From Sitta carolinensis (Eukaryota > Chordata > Aves > Passeriformes > Sittidae): DNA of 64,000 nt. Positions within the stretch are counted from its first letter, which is position 1. The number at the start of each line of letters is the position of its first letter. Shown one piece after another: positions 50,901 through 64,000 of the stretch. The stretch spans positions 17,538,234-17,602,233 of the forward strand of contig JAVUNC010000019.1 in NCBI GenBank assembly GCA_032173965.1, read 5' to 3'. The position numbers and the translations under genes were made by a program. Below the pieces are notes generated by a model, which was given only the letters and a program-made list of their open reading frames with translations, ran no database searches and was not told where the DNA came from.

Positions 50901-53583
50901 AAACACAGCCAGGAGGAAAAGAGGGAAAAACAGCCACTGTTTTCTCTTCCATAGCACTGCAAGATCACCATCAAAGTGCTGGTTGTCTTACTAGCATTTT
51001 GTATCCTAATCAGCTCCACAAGACCCCAAAGTCCTCTTGTTCCAGGAAACGAGAAAAGAAAAGGACTAATAGGTTAAACTGAAAGGCCCCAGTCATACTT
51101 GGGTTGAAGTCATTCCATGAGCTTTGGTGCAAGTTCAAAAAGGCACTCTGAAAGCAAAGAAATTATCTTACAATTATCTTTTTTCTGAGCTTATGCAACG
51201 GCTTTGATGAACCAGCAGATAATGAATTTAAGTTTTAACATCCATTTTCCCAGTAGTCTTGTAAACACATAAAAGGTCACAACATATAATTTCAAATATG
51301 AAAAAGCAATTATTGTAAGGAAACCTTATGTTTCAGAGGAGCCAGCAGCTAAAGAATGACAAGCAAAACAAAGCTGAGTGACTGCCACTGGCTACAATAA
51401 AAAACCTCTTGACTTCTCTACACAGTGAGATTTGCAGCAGTCATAAGGAATACTTGGCACAGGTGCTCATTTGAATTAACATTTCCCCACCAGAGTTACC
51501 ACAGTGAAATCTCAGATCATCTACCAGCAGGTTGTCTGCTTATAAAATTAATCTGAATGTAGATGCCAGTTAAAGAAAGTATATTTTTTACTTATTTAAG
51601 ACAAGACAGAATAATAGACATTATTTGCTTTCACAGTGCCAAGAATATGTTAAGGGATTTCTACACTTGTAATACCATCAAGGATTCCAGCAGCAGTGCA
51701 GCCTCCTTTTGCACACACACATTTTTAGCAGTTTGGACTGTTTGTTACTGCCTCAGTGACAAAGGAAGCATGCTCAGAGCAAGGATTATCACTGCCCTAA
51801 GAGACCATGATCTTACAAGAAGTCTTAGATAAGCTGAGACCCAAGACCAGATTTCCAAGAAACCTAATCAAGTTCCTCTGTTCTCCTCTGTGTCTTACAA
51901 CATTGATAAAAAAATAAAAGATGTTTTAGATATGATACAAAAACCAAGAATCAACAGAGCAGTGTAGAGAAAAGATCTTGTGAGTAGCATTATATAAACA
52001 CCCATCAATGAGTAGTGTTTAATATATACTGGTACCAAGTCTGTCAGTAAAATCCTAGTCATTGATACCATCTCAAAGCTGGCACAATAGGAGCTATTAT
52101 TGAAGTAGGATTTAAATTAAAGCATAGCTGCCTTGCAGACTAGTTCAGAAATACCACCTAAAATAGAAGGGAAACAGCAGTGTGACTTCAGCTTGTAATT
52201 TCAAACAAAGTCACCACAAATTCAATAACGTGAGCTCATCACTACAAAGCCAGAGCCATCTAGTCCTGCTTCAAATCCAAGTGCCTAATCACACACAACA
52301 CTGCACCTCCTTGGCACTCCACTGATTTCCATTGAGCTGTAGGTACCGATTTCCTTTTGGGAGCATCCAGCAAAGGTGATTTTCCACACACAGAAATGGG
52401 ACGTGACATCTCAAGACCCCCTTAACATGGGCCTTTTCACATGCAAATTCATGACTGGAATCCATTTTTTTTTTTTTTCAGGAGATACATAATGCTGCCA
52501 ATATGACTGAATTCTCACAAAGGTAGGCTCTAGGTCTGTGAAACAGCCATTTCAGAGTTAGAGCTCCTTGCCTTCCTCTGCTACTGTTCAGTGAAAACCT
52601 TCCTCTCACTCACCTAAAAAATGGACATAACTATTACCTGATAAGGGTCTTGCAAGGTATAATAAATATCTAATTGTACCATAGAACATTGCTAAAAGAT
52701 GCCAGCTTTATTGTAGAAAAAATATAAAAACACCGCTTTTTGGCAGCAGGGACACAGGCATTGGTTTGGGACCAGTTTGCTTCCCTGGTAGAAAGCAGTT
52801 TCCCTCTAATTGCTTTGTGGAAAAAGTCAGGCCTTTCATTCACACAACCAAGAGTGGAGGTGAACAACTCAATCCCCATATTCCATGCCCTCAGGATAAA
52901 CTCTGTGGCCTTATCTCTTATCTGTGGGTGAAGTCTCTGCACCCAATACCTCCCTAACTTGATTTTTCATCACCTTCCTACACTGGGAGAAGTCCTTGTA
53001 CACCTCAGCCCCAATATTTACCATGAAATCACTCAACTTTGTGCTAGAAGTGCCAATACCAGTTTGTTGATAGAGGGGGAAAATCCCGGTTATTGTGGGA
53101 GCATGGAACGCCTTTGGAGTCACCTAGCAAGTTGAAACCAAATTGCAAAGATGCAAGGCTACAGAAATGGCTCAGAGCCCCAGGAGAAAAACCCAGCAGT
53201 GCCCTAACATCCTATCACTCACTGGTAGGAAATGGCTGACTTCCAACATGCCACTGGGGTGCCAGTCTGCTTAATTTCCTCCCTGAACTGTTTTGGAGCA
53301 TAGTGGATCTCCACAGACTTCAGCTGGAAGAGCATGAAAATCTTCCATTCTCACATGGTGGGCTGATCACAGTTCTTCAGTACTGCATCACCCTGAGCAA
53401 CTTCTTACTCATCTCCTGTTCAGATTTTGTCTCTCTGGGAAGGTGGGCATTGAATTGAGGAGCTTTAGGAATCAGTGGTTTGCAGGCACTGAGTGGCCTG
53501 GGCTGTACATTTCCAGTGTGATTCATGGCTTGTTTCTTACGAGGCAGTGTATTCTGTACTCCCAGATGCTTTTGTGTGTTTCT
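44993..53583. other. Upstream flank of PLCB1: no gene seen
   Basis: A/T-rich intergenic sequence upstream of the promoter. Open frames are short and unrelated to any family that I recognise. In mammals the neighbour on this side is TMX4, transcribed away from PLCB1; no thioredoxin-like exon is visible here. Confidence 0.65.
52465..52478 (+). repeat. Poly-T tract (14 T) followed by CAG
   Basis: A run of 14 T followed directly by CAG resembles a plus-strand splice acceptor, but no exon-like reading frame follows. It is treated as a simple repeat. Confidence 0.85.
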
Positions 53584-53632
53584 GATTCATAAAATGGCTT
53601 GGAAGGGCCCTTATAGACCATCTAGTTCCACT
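53584..53632 (-). mobile_element. CR1 LINE 3'-end remnant
   Basis: A short stretch reads GGCTTGGAAGGGCCCTTATA then GACCATCTAGTTCCAC, flanked by GATTCATAAAATG. This is the reverse complement of the CR1 3' terminus, including a decayed form of its short ATTCTATG-type terminal repeat. Only about 50 bp is recognisable, so it is a severely 5'-truncated copy. Confidence 0.75.
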
Positions 53633-53745
53633 AAAGCTAAGAGTGCAATTATCTGACAAATATGGTTTACTCCTCCATTACAAAAACAGGCATTTCAAAT
53701 AAAACTACACACTGCTGGTGGCTGAACAATTTAACAATTGTTTTG

Positions 53746-53758
53746 TTTTTTTTTTTTT
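53746..53758 (+). repeat. Poly-T tract (13 T)
   Basis: A run of 13 T ending in CCCAG, about 110 bp after the CR1 tail. No exon follows that I can support. Confidence 0.85.
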
Positions 53759-56700
53759 CCCAGATCTGCTGTTCTGAGGCACGCATCTTTTGCAAGAATT
53801 AGCATTTTAGGATAGTATTCCCTCAGCATACTGTATTGTTAGGTATTTAACAAGAATATTTGGTATGGAATTTCCTGAGGTCTGAGAAAAGGAATGGGTA
53901 GGCTTTTTCCCCTTTATGTGGATAAAACAAGTGTTACACATATGTAGTCTACACACGTACACATTCCTACTTATATTTAACTCAAGGTTGTTTGCAGCAC
54001 AGCATACCAGTATTCCTCCTAGACATCTCACTGAAATTTCTCTTCATTTTCAAAATCAAGCTATTTGCAACATTATTCCTTTCCAAGAGAAGGAACACTT
54101 ATTTTCCTGACTGCAACACTTAAATCCTCAAGCCCAATTACAGCTGCTTTTGCCAACCTCTTAAAACTCATTTCTGCCATTGAAGAACCAGCCAGCTAGA
54201 CTGCAGCACAGACCAGTAGATAAATCTCAGCTGAGTGCAGCTTATGAGGCTGTTAGTTCAGGAAACCACCAGCCACCACTTGCCAGCTGAAACCAAGGCC
54301 ATCAGTCGTGCATCTGCTCCCTCCTGGCTGGCAGGCAGCAGCACGTGACCCTTTGCCACAGCCCCCTCGTCCCTGTGACCTGCACCTTTCACTTGCCAGG
54401 CTCCTCTCCAAGCCACCAGAAGGTCATGTTTTCATCCTAGCAATGGCACAGCTGTTGTATTTGCAAAGTTCTGCCTGTATTCCCAAATAAAGATATTCTT
54501 GCCTCACCAACCAAGTTAAAGTCTGAGTGAGAGGCTGCCTGTTAAGATAACCAGGAAACGTATTTGGAGTTACTTGACATTTTGTCAAAAGTGGAAGATT
54601 CATGCTTTGGTAGCACCTACCACATGGAATAGCTATGTGAATTTGGCCCATACTGCTTCTAACAGCTTAGTTTCAAGAGGATTTTCTGCCTAACTTTTTT
54701 CTTTAAAGTGTCTTATAGCTTAGAAAACAGACAGGACTTGATTTTTGCTTGAATATATAAAATTGTAATGAAGAGTCTTAACCCCTGTGAAAGACAACAT
54801 CCTTTCTAAGAGAGAGACAGGAACAGCCCTCCTCTAATGGCAGCATTTCTATGTCTGAGAAAAGGCCATTAGGAAGATACTGCCTTGCAGCGCTATAAAA
54901 ATGTGTTAAAAGCCATCTTGCTGCTAGGTATTTTATATCTACAGCTACTCAGAAAAAAACCTGTCATCTCAAACTCAAGAGGGGGAAACATACAACACAT
55001 CTTTCTAGGTGGAAAATGAAAATGGACAGGTTGCTTATGCATAAAATATAATATCACCAACAGGTTTCAGTATATGAAAATACTATTTAATATTTAAAGG
55101 GCTATTATGTGTCCCCTAATGCCAAATGATGCAAGGTCAGCTGTGCATGAAAAATAATGACAATATTAAAGGGAGCTGTATGTAGGGAAGATATTGTGTA
55201 AATAAAGGAGTTGCTGTCCTTATGTCTTTGCACATGTTTTTTTTTTCCCATCTCTCTAATCTTCAGTGTTTAGTTGTTTGTAATAAACACAGACACTCCT
55301 GTGCCTCTCCTGAAGGCAGACTCTCAGAAATGGGTGCGCTACATGCACAGAGCCCGTGCTGCTCTCCATAGATTTGTTCTACTGCAGTATTTAATCCATG
55401 AAGGCTCTCAAGGGCTAACGAGGTTTGACACAGGGGCAAACCAGGGGTGCTTTGCCTGTGCCATGGCATACAAATGAATTTCCCCAGGCACACTAAAATC
55501 ACAAATGCAATATAACAATTTCATTTCCCAGGGCATTACTGCTCATGCTTGATTAGCTCTGCTTCCTTTACCTGGATCACACATTTGAGTCAGAAATTTG
55601 TTTCACGTTTCACATAAGCAGCTTCATGGGTAAAATCTGACTGCCTGCAAAATACACGCAAATTTCCCCTCCCTTTGTAATTTAAAAGCCAACCATTCTG
55701 ACACAGCTAAATCCCACATGGAACAAAGAGAGGGCACCAAACAAAGTGTATGTGGAATGCTGCCAGAAGCTCTAAAGGAAACTGTAATATCTCAGCACTT
55801 CCATCTGCCCATCCTCAAACCAGTGAGCAAGAGAAGACTTGATGTTCTTTTGTACCAGTATAACCCACCACAGCAGGTAGAAACTGTGTGGATGCCCACA
55901 GGTAAAGGAGAGACTGCATTTAGAAGCTCTGCCCCACAAGCCCTCTAAACCATTCTGGCTGGCTCTGGTGCACTCCTGAAAACCTATCCAGCTGACACTG
56001 CTGCATTAAACCCCCACGAGTTCAGCCTCAAAGATGTGCCTCGTTTAACAACATAGTCAACATCCTGTCAGAGGCAAGGGAGTACTCACCCAGAGAAGAC
56101 AATTCACAGGCTTACTAGTAACTGCTCAATAGCCCAATAATAAAGGAATATAGTGATCTTCAAGCCCTCATGCAATAAAACACCCTATTATTTGACTAAA
56201 TTCAGGAGTCTGCTTGTTATAAATGTAACTACCATGGTTTGTGATCCATTAGTGAACTATTTTGTATAAACCACCGTAATAGCTTTGTGATTTACACTCA
56301 CTATTTAATACTCTTTCCATCAGCAGCATTTTGGCAGTGATTCTCATTGCAAGTGTTCAGTGGAGAATAATTTCCTTGCAGTTGGTAATTGCCACCTCTC
56401 AAACAATTTCAGCCTTTTAGTATCGATTTTAAGAGAACTTTATGAGGAGTCACATGAATATTCATAAAGAATTGTATTACAAATATAACTGGTCAAGCAC
56501 CAGGTTAAAAGAAAAAGGTCCTTATTAATTACAGTATACTCCTAAAATATGAAAGGAATTATTACTACAGTACTTCAGTAACAAGGCTCCTAGCAATGGC
56601 ACCTGCATTTCAGTTAAGCTTTTTCCTCAAATCAAAGTCTTTGTAGCGTAATTCTAACATATATTATTTTTAGGTTGCACTTAAAACACATTTGCTTTTT

Positions 56701-57838
56701 TCCAGGTTCAGCCTTGATGTTTTTCACAAATCACTTTCACCTGAAAGCTTTCTAAAGGACAATGAAGTCAGAAGCTAATGCAAATCTGCTATGGATGACT
56801 TGTCAGTCAACAGGCATTTACAGCAGACAAGTCTTGCATAGAAGTGTGAAGTGAGAAAGAAGATGGATAACCAGACCTTTTTTCCATTAACAGTACACAT
56901 TTCCCAACTGTTTAATCAGGCTCTACCCCAAGTGGCTTCACATCAAACTCCTGACACCTGTATTTTGAAAAGTACAAAAAATGGTGCTTGTAGAGACGGA
57001 ACTTTGTGCAAAAGGAACAACTTGAGGAAGGTAGCTACCACAATTTGCAGGATTGTGAGATGGCAAGAGCAAAGATGTATGGTAAAAGTACATTGGGAAA
57101 TGCCTGCATGGACAGCCTTCAGAATCTGACCTGAGGAAGGCAAGAGTATGAGCATCTCCCACAAGTCTTCATCCTGTAATGCATTAGATCTTTCATCATT
57201 AATTTGCCACTCAGGAGTAAACCAGGATGCAATCAAGTGATACAAGCTGGTACAAAGCAACAGAGCAACACTAAAGGACAAGCTCCATCCTTTGGTGGAT
57301 GCAAGGGGACACAGTGACCAAGGATGAGGAAAAGGCAAGTTCTAGCCCATCTTCTACTCATTTATGCTTGGAAGAACATACACTGAAAGGTATATAATCA
57401 TTGAAGGGACGATTTCTGTGATAACCTAAATCTATGAACTTATGTATTAACAGAGACAAAGAAATCAGCTATATTGACGAACATCCAGTTTAAAACAACA
57501 TTTGGTAACTAATACAGCTTTTTGTCCTCTTTGTGACATCCCTTCAAAAATGCAGGATACATCTCTCAAGGATCCATGCTTGTATGTAATACTGAGTCAC
57601 CAGTCAGTGGCTAGTCCATAGAAAACACCATTCCTGTTTAATGTCATTTATCAGAATGATATGACCAACTGGCAAAGAAATGTGAGCCTGATTATGGATA
57701 CTCCTGTTCTACTGTCAGCTATCAAGGTTTCATTTTTATTCCCTACTTTACATGCTGACATGAATAAGCAATGTATTCTAATATACCAGTGATTTAACCT
57801 TTCTCCTCCTTAAGCAAATAATTTCAGTACATAATTAT

Positions 57839-57861
57839 AAGCAAACATTTAGTGTTTGCTT
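57839..57861. repeat. Short inverted repeat, 9-bp arms
   Basis: AAGCAAACA and TGTTTGCTT are exact reverse complements around TTTAG. Each arm contains a forkhead-like AAACA/TGTTT core. The surroundings are A/T-rich upstream flank. Confidence 0.8.
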
Positions 57862-60800
57862 ACAGTATAAACAGTTTAAACATTGAATATTTTTTATGAT
57901 AGATACCTCTGAATTTGCATCACAAAAAGTAAAATTTGATTTCCTAATCCATTTATATTCTATTTGAAGAGACAATTTTCCTCTAGAATTTGTTCACATA
58001 GCATGGTTTAAATAAACACAACACCTGCTGTAATCACTGTCAAACAGCTCAAAATAACAACCTGCCTGTGTGTAGCTAAGAGGGATTAAGTGAGCACTGG
58101 ACTACATCACCACATGCCCTATGCTTATAATTTGAACAAGACTTTGCCAAGGCCTCTGACACTCAGTTCAGGATGCCCTAGGAGGGTCCATGCCTTCCTG
58201 AACACTCAGTGCCAAAATGGCCAGAGGAAAACACAGCCAGGTATTTAACTGCCTGGACTGCACAGAGAAATGTAGCTCTGCTCTGCCTGCTGAGCTACTC
58301 TTTGAAACTGAGCTAAATAAACTATTCAACACCTGATTTACCATCCCACCCAACCCAAAGATGAGAACGAGCAGCTATAATTCAACTTAAATTTGCTTTA
58401 CAACAGCGAGTTCTAAAATCCTTCTCCTGATTTCCACAGTCCATTGCCTGTGCTCTCTCTCCCTGGTGATACACCAGAACATCACAATGCAGGACTTGAA
58501 CACATCCCAACATGCAAACACTCGACTGAGGGGGATCCTTACTGGCCACACCCTGAACCGAGAGTGCCCTGCCTTGCTGGAGGGTGCTCCTGGTGCTCAG
58601 CCAGGGACAGGTGGGAAAGTCTTGATGCCTCAGGAAAGCTTCTGGCAGCATCAAATCCACTTCTGGTCTCTTCCCCACTGCTCCAAGTGTTTAGTGCTTT
58701 TTCACAACACTGCTTTTCCAGCCTTTATTTCAGAAGTCTCCTGGTCTGCAGGCTGCCTCACTTGAAAAGCAGTGTGGAACCAATGTGCTGTGAGCCCTTT
58801 AGGGAAGCCCAAGCACACACCTGCTGATGGTGCTGCTCCCACCTTGGCAGCACTCTTTGCCATGGGCAGGCTGAGCCAGAACACCACATTCCTGTAACTT
58901 TTTGTGGACACTGACATTGATGAACAAACCTGAATTGGTTGAGGTGAGTTATAGTGCAGGCAAGAATACAGGATATTACAATTTATTACTCTAGTTTGTA
59001 TTTTCCTTAAAAAGCTACAGATTGTTCCCAGTGACTTGCACAGCTCAGCCTACTTTGAACTGCTAACTATCATCATGCCTAATATCAAGTTTATTAAACA
59101 AAGTTCTGAGGCTTCCTGCATCCATGTGGTGTTTCAATATCCAAGGACCTATTACTAGTTCTGACAGCAGAAAGGGAACTTTTCTTCCTTTTCTGTAGAA
59201 TATCTAGTGACCATTTTGAGGTCCTTTCGAATGCAAAGCTGATCATCCAGGAATCTGTCTTCCGTTGCAGCCACGCTTCAGGTCTTTTCCCTCCCTCCCT
59301 TTTATCTACTGAAGTGAAGGCATGCCTTGTTCTCAGAATGCTCTCTTCTCACAAAAATGCCTGAAAAGCAACGGGAATGCTAAGTGCCATGTGAGATCAT
59401 CTCCAATACGACTGAGCCTGAAAGCTCTTCAGAAATTCAGATTTACTCTTGTAGCAAAAGAATATGAGATGTCAGGCCCAGCTACTCTGACCACTCACTT
59501 ATGCTAATGGACTTGGACGGGAACTTTTCTCATCAACAGTTTTTAATGCCTCTTCAGAGTGTTTCAGATTCTTAATAGGCCTAATAGTGTGGGGAACTGA
59601 AAGATAACCAGATGAATTTTGCTTTCACAGTAACATTATCCTGTCATTTTCTCATTGTTCAAACCTGAAATCAGCACCTCGGGTTAGAGTGACCTCAAAT
59701 GCACACCAGAACCTGAGCCTTTTAGCTTTCATTACAACTTGCTTTATTCTGCCCATATAATTTACTCTAAAATCTAATCTGCAAGAAAACAGGAATTAGA
59801 CTTGAATGGGAATAGGAAGAGCCACAGCCATGTTGACCAGAACAAATAGCATTTCATGAAAACAAGCTATTCATCCAATGTCCTCCCAGAGTGAAGCAGT
59901 GACTGTCTCAATAAAACACTGAAATAGATCCTAATACAATTGGTTTGTGCTGCCCCAACATTCCAAAGATACATTGACTTAAAAGCAAAACACAGGCTGT
60001 GAGAGACTTCTCAAAAAGCTCTTTCCTCACGATTTCAGAGATGAAAAGCAGAAGCAGAGCAGTCACAAATGATACAACACTTACAAGTATTTACAAACAA
60101 GTAGAAATAGAAGGTGACAATATAATCCCACTGGCAAGGGCAATCATACAGTAAAATCACACAGAGGAAAAAGTCAGGCTTTTATACCCATTCCAGTCCT
60201 GAGCCTACAGCAGGGCATTTTGGAGAAAAGAGCTAAGCAACAAGCTCCAGAGGGTTTTCAGTACATTCTATACACTCCTTTAAAGAGGCAGGGCTGCAGG
60301 TGCTGAGCACAAGAAAAATAGAGCATCAAGGATCCTCATCTAAAGCTGTTGTCACTTTGCAAGTACAGCACTAGGAGCTAGTTCAGTAAATCCATAATTG
60401 TTATTTTCCCAGGAAAGAGAAGAGAAACTGGCTTTATAAGAGTTGCATTCCAAGAGTCCTAGGTAATTAGCAAACAGAAAACTGTCAGAAGATTTTGGCA
60501 AGCCCAGGCAATAATGACTCACAAAATTTTTTTAACCAAGGAACTTGTTATACCTCTCTCATCCCTCCTTTCTGTTACTTTGTGCAGCCTCCAACTTGCC
60601 ACTGTCACCTGCAATTCATGGTTTCATGTGTTCAGAGTCCACAAGTCAACCAAAAGGGGGACATCCATAAAAAATGAAACCCCCACTCTCCTGGCAGCTG
60701 TGGGTCCTTGCTAAGCAGGATGTCCTCAGTGTAAGACCCAATGACAGGATGTAATCATTTCAAGTTTACTTGCTTACCTCTTGCATCATATAAATACCCA

Positions 60801-63800
60801 GGAAGTCAAACCCTCCAATAAGGCAGAATATTCTTGGATTCAACTAATCCACTCCTTATTTTAGGAACTCCTTTTTTGGATACAAAGGAAGGCCAATAAA
60901 ATGGATCACATTTAAAAAAGGTAAACAATTTGAGGTTTAATCCTCATTTTGTTATTGACTCTCAAAAAATGGCTTCTTGTAATTGTATTTCACACCTTCA
61001 ACAATAGCACCCTGTAGACACACAAGGGTTAATTAGATATAATTCCCCTTGAAAAACTTAAAAATGCTACATAAGCACTAAATGCCATAAATTTCTCCAA
61101 TAATGAATTGGCATAATTCCTAGACTTGATGACAACTTGTCCAAAAATTATGCATAATGCATACTGTACACAGAAAGGTCCATCATCCATTATATATGAC
61201 CTTGAGCAGTCTGGAGAACTGATATTAGCCTAAGTAATCCACTCAACATTTTGCTCACTCTAAAATGGCCCAGAATTAATAGATTGTAAAATATGTATCT
61301 TTGTTCTCCCCTATCTTTGCTTGCACTTAGCATAGTAATAAAAGTTGTTTCTTTAATATATGAATTATGCATTATATATGGGAATGAACTGTGAAAGGCT
61401 CACACGAAGCAAGACTAAATTGGCTTTCATTCAGTTTAGATAAAGTGCAAAAAAAGTTAGTAATATGGGTAATAATGCTGTTCTGATTATCTAAGTTCTA
61501 CTTCAATACTATGTAACAACACAGTTTAGAACCTTATAGGAGTTAACAAGTTTCCACACAATTGGGCATTATCCCTACACTTGCAAGGAGCAAAAAGAAA
61601 TCAAGTGAATTTAAATGGCCAAGATGAAATAAGGGGCCAGATGGAGCTAGAAGCATACTCAGTCTCATAATTTGCTGGTTAGCAGTCACATCTCCAGCTT
61701 TTATCAAAAGGATTCCCTTTCTGATACAGCTATTGTTCTATCTTGTCATTTGTCAAGAATTGACATCTCCACAATGGCCACATAGAGAGACAGCTCCAAA
61801 GGAAGTAGTTTTCTGAAATTCAGACAACTTAGTGGAAGAACACCAAAAAAGACAAAGCACACCAGAATGAATTTACAACAGGAACACATATTTGTGGGAA
61901 GAAGTCTCTAGCAGTAAGCTCCTTGGACTATCAAGGCCAATTAAAAAGTAACCCTGGAAGAAAGGAAGCATAATCTTGGAAGCTCTGATTTTATTTCACT
62001 TGCATGATAACACAAAGAAATCTGGTACCTCAATCACGCACAGTAACTTGTGTTTACAACTGCAGACAATAAAGGCTCTGGCTGCTGGGAGGGACTCCAC
62101 TTCTAAAATAAGAAGATAAATATTTGTGGTGCCACACTGGAATAATATTTCCTCTACCAACTTAAATTTCTCTTCTTGGGTAGCTATCACTGACAGAAGT
62201 TTTTGGGGTAGTTTTCTTGACTATGCTTCAGCTCTGGACTACTTCCCATGAGTTGTTTAAGACCCTCGTTCACAGCACTAGTAGAAAACAGCACAGAGTC
62301 ACAGAAAGCTCTTGTCTTTGCCACTGCAACTTAACATCTCCCAAATTTCAGGCATTCTGAAAGGAAGAACAGGACAAAAAAATCCTCCTCCCCTCTTTAC
62401 CTTCCATACCTCACACACCCCCTGCCTGTTTGCTGTCCTGTCAGGAGAAATGGGCTGGAAAGGAACCTGAGCACCTCCTAAATTGCCCTGCTCCCCTCGG
62501 TTTGTAGCTATAGTTAACAGCTGCTGCATGCTCACCCTCAGAGTGGCAAACCTTAAGAGCAGGAATTATTTAGGTTTATCTTGCTCAGACTTCTTCTCTT
62601 GCTAAATTTCAGCTGGACTGGTGCTCCTTGCAGGGTGTTCCGAGTCTGCAGCTGCTGGCAAAGCAAACCCCTCTCCAGCCTGACTGCTGCGCTCAGACGG
62701 GAGTGTTCATCCCAAGTGTCCAGAACACCTTCCACAGACAGGAACAGCCCCTCTCTCTCCCCCTGCTGCTGGCAACGCCTTGCAGCCTGGCCTGGGCACT
62801 GCTGGTGCCACAAAGGCAATGAATCCTTCGTGACTATTTGCTCCTTGGATTCTCTGAGGGTGCCCCAAAAAAGTCAGGTAATGCCAACTACACAGCTCCT
62901 TGGAGATGTGCCTCTTGTCAGCTCTGAGAATGGATTTGAGCCTCACTATTTTCAGGAATACTATCAAATAATACTTGAAATTGCTTCCAGCTTGCATCTC
63001 GGCTCAAATGAGAGCTAAGAGGAGCAGCTGAGTCACTCAGATTGCCCTGATCCCTGCATCAGAACTGTTTATAAATCCCAGCTTAACAGGCATCTGGTGA
63101 AAACTTGGCAGACAACTTTGCCCAGTGGCAAAAAAAATAAGTATCTATTTAATCCTTGGAACATTTGCAGTCTACAGACAGCTGACCAATGAATATTAAG
63201 CTGCTTTCCCCAAATACGCCATTTGTTGTCAATCTCCAAAGGGTTAAAGGCTAGACTTAATTGCTAATAAAGTGAATAAAATATTCTCAAAGGAATTAAT
63301 GGGAATTGTTTCAGGCTCCAAATTCAGCTAAACCAGTTTTTAATTAAGCCATATTTAATAAATAACATCTAAAACAACCGTGCTGCTTTCTTAATGCTTA
63401 CTACAGAAAGGCTGATTCTCAAAATATTTTTGCAGACTTGCTGACTGCAACATAGAGGAGGTTGGACAGTAGAATAAAACATTGATTTTAATGAGATCAA
63501 CCTCGCTGTGATAGCTTTGATTTCAATGGAGTTAGGCCAGGTTTGCAGTAGATACGAATATTGGAATATTTTATAGCACTCTGAGCTGATGTCAGTGCAG
63601 CAATGCAAGAGGCTCTTCCTGACACACAGACTTGGATATTGGTGAATTTTCCTATGCAGCATGGAGAGGCTTTTGAGCACTCAGATCTGGGACTCTGTCC
63701 TGTTTAAGCAGTGCCTGGCAGAGTGCAGCTCCAATGCACAAACAGGACCGATGGACATTGCAGTAATACAAACCCAAGTGATTTCCTTACATTTCACACA

Positions 63801-64000
63801 TCTTCATGGCACAAAGCAGATGCTTCTCCTGTCACATGCCAAGGGTTGCATGCAATATCCTTGTGACTCAGCCTGCGTGAGAGGCAGCACAGACCTTCCT
63901 GACAAACCATATGGCACTTGAATAAATACAGTTGTGTACTTTGAGATGTACTGCCTGAGAACACACTTGTCAAACAATTGTGTGGTCTACAAACACAAAA

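Larger units (their letters stand above)
53633..64000. other. Distal upstream flank: no gene seen
   Basis: A/T-rich intergenic sequence with the 13-T tract, the 57839 inverted repeat and two smooth A/T-rich blocks (about 56100-56700 and 61000-61500) that could be conserved regulatory sequence. No CpG island, no exon with splice signals and no RNA gene was recognised up to the window end. Confidence 0.65.

Noticed and set aside
52465..52560. A T14-CAG stretch resembling a plus-strand splice acceptor
   Set aside because: No open exon with a following donor and no family match; poly-T runs are common in this window.
54308..54500. A short open frame ending at an AATAAA, possibly the 3' end of a gene or LTR
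   Set aside because: There is no splice acceptor, no family similarity, and no TATA at LTR-like spacing. A lone AATAAA is common by chance.
1..64000. CRISPR arrays, operons, phage or bacterial defence systems
   Set aside because: The window is vertebrate nuclear DNA with spliced exons and CR1/LTR repeats; no regularly spaced direct repeats or dense coding are present.
1..64000. tRNA, rRNA or microRNA genes
   Set aside because: I saw no A-box/B-box pair with a cloverleaf, no rRNA segments and no long imperfect hairpin that I could defend by eye.

Overview
This is a vertebrate nuclear window, almost certainly avian and probably passerine. The evidence is one spliced vertebrate gene with long introns, CR1 LINE fragments, several short LTRs of avian endogenous-retrovirus type, A/T-rich unique sequence, and one sharp CpG island. 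There is no prokaryotic-style gene organisation. I read the whole window as the 5' end of one gene plus its upstream flank.

The gene is PLCB1 (phospholipase C beta-1), on the minus strand. Coding exon 1 (44045-44143, 33 codons) lies in a CpG island at about 43780-44745. It ends at a GTGAGT donor. Coding exon 2 (32958-33035, 26 codons) has a strong polypyrimidine tract, an AG acceptor and a GTAAGA donor. Both exons are phase 0 and join into the N-terminus of PLC-beta-1, including the start of its PH domain. A TATA box (44373-44378) with GC boxes behind it marks the likely promoter. Transcription runs toward lower coordinates, so 1-32957 is part of intron 2, 33036-44044 is intron 1 (about 11 kb), and everything above about 44350 is upstream flank.

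Intron 2 (1-32957) holds four LTR-like elements. One is minus-strand, in the gene's sense (about 6800-7640). Three are plus-strand, antisense to the gene (about 12390-12820, 19230-20407 and 21830-22320). I could not find exon 3. Intron 1 is mostly unique sequence. The upstream flank (45-64 kb) holds a CR1 fragment about 400 bp behind the TATA box, another CR1 tail at 53.6 kb, and A/T-rich blocks that could be conserved non-coding elements. I see no second gene there.

I found no novel multi-gene system. The points most worth checking are an out-of-frame upstream ORF overlapping the PLCB1 start codon, the alternating purine/pyrimidine tract beside the TATA box, the CR1 in the proximal promoter, the sense-oriented LTR with a polyadenylation signal in intron 2, and a 24-bp near-perfect palindrome.
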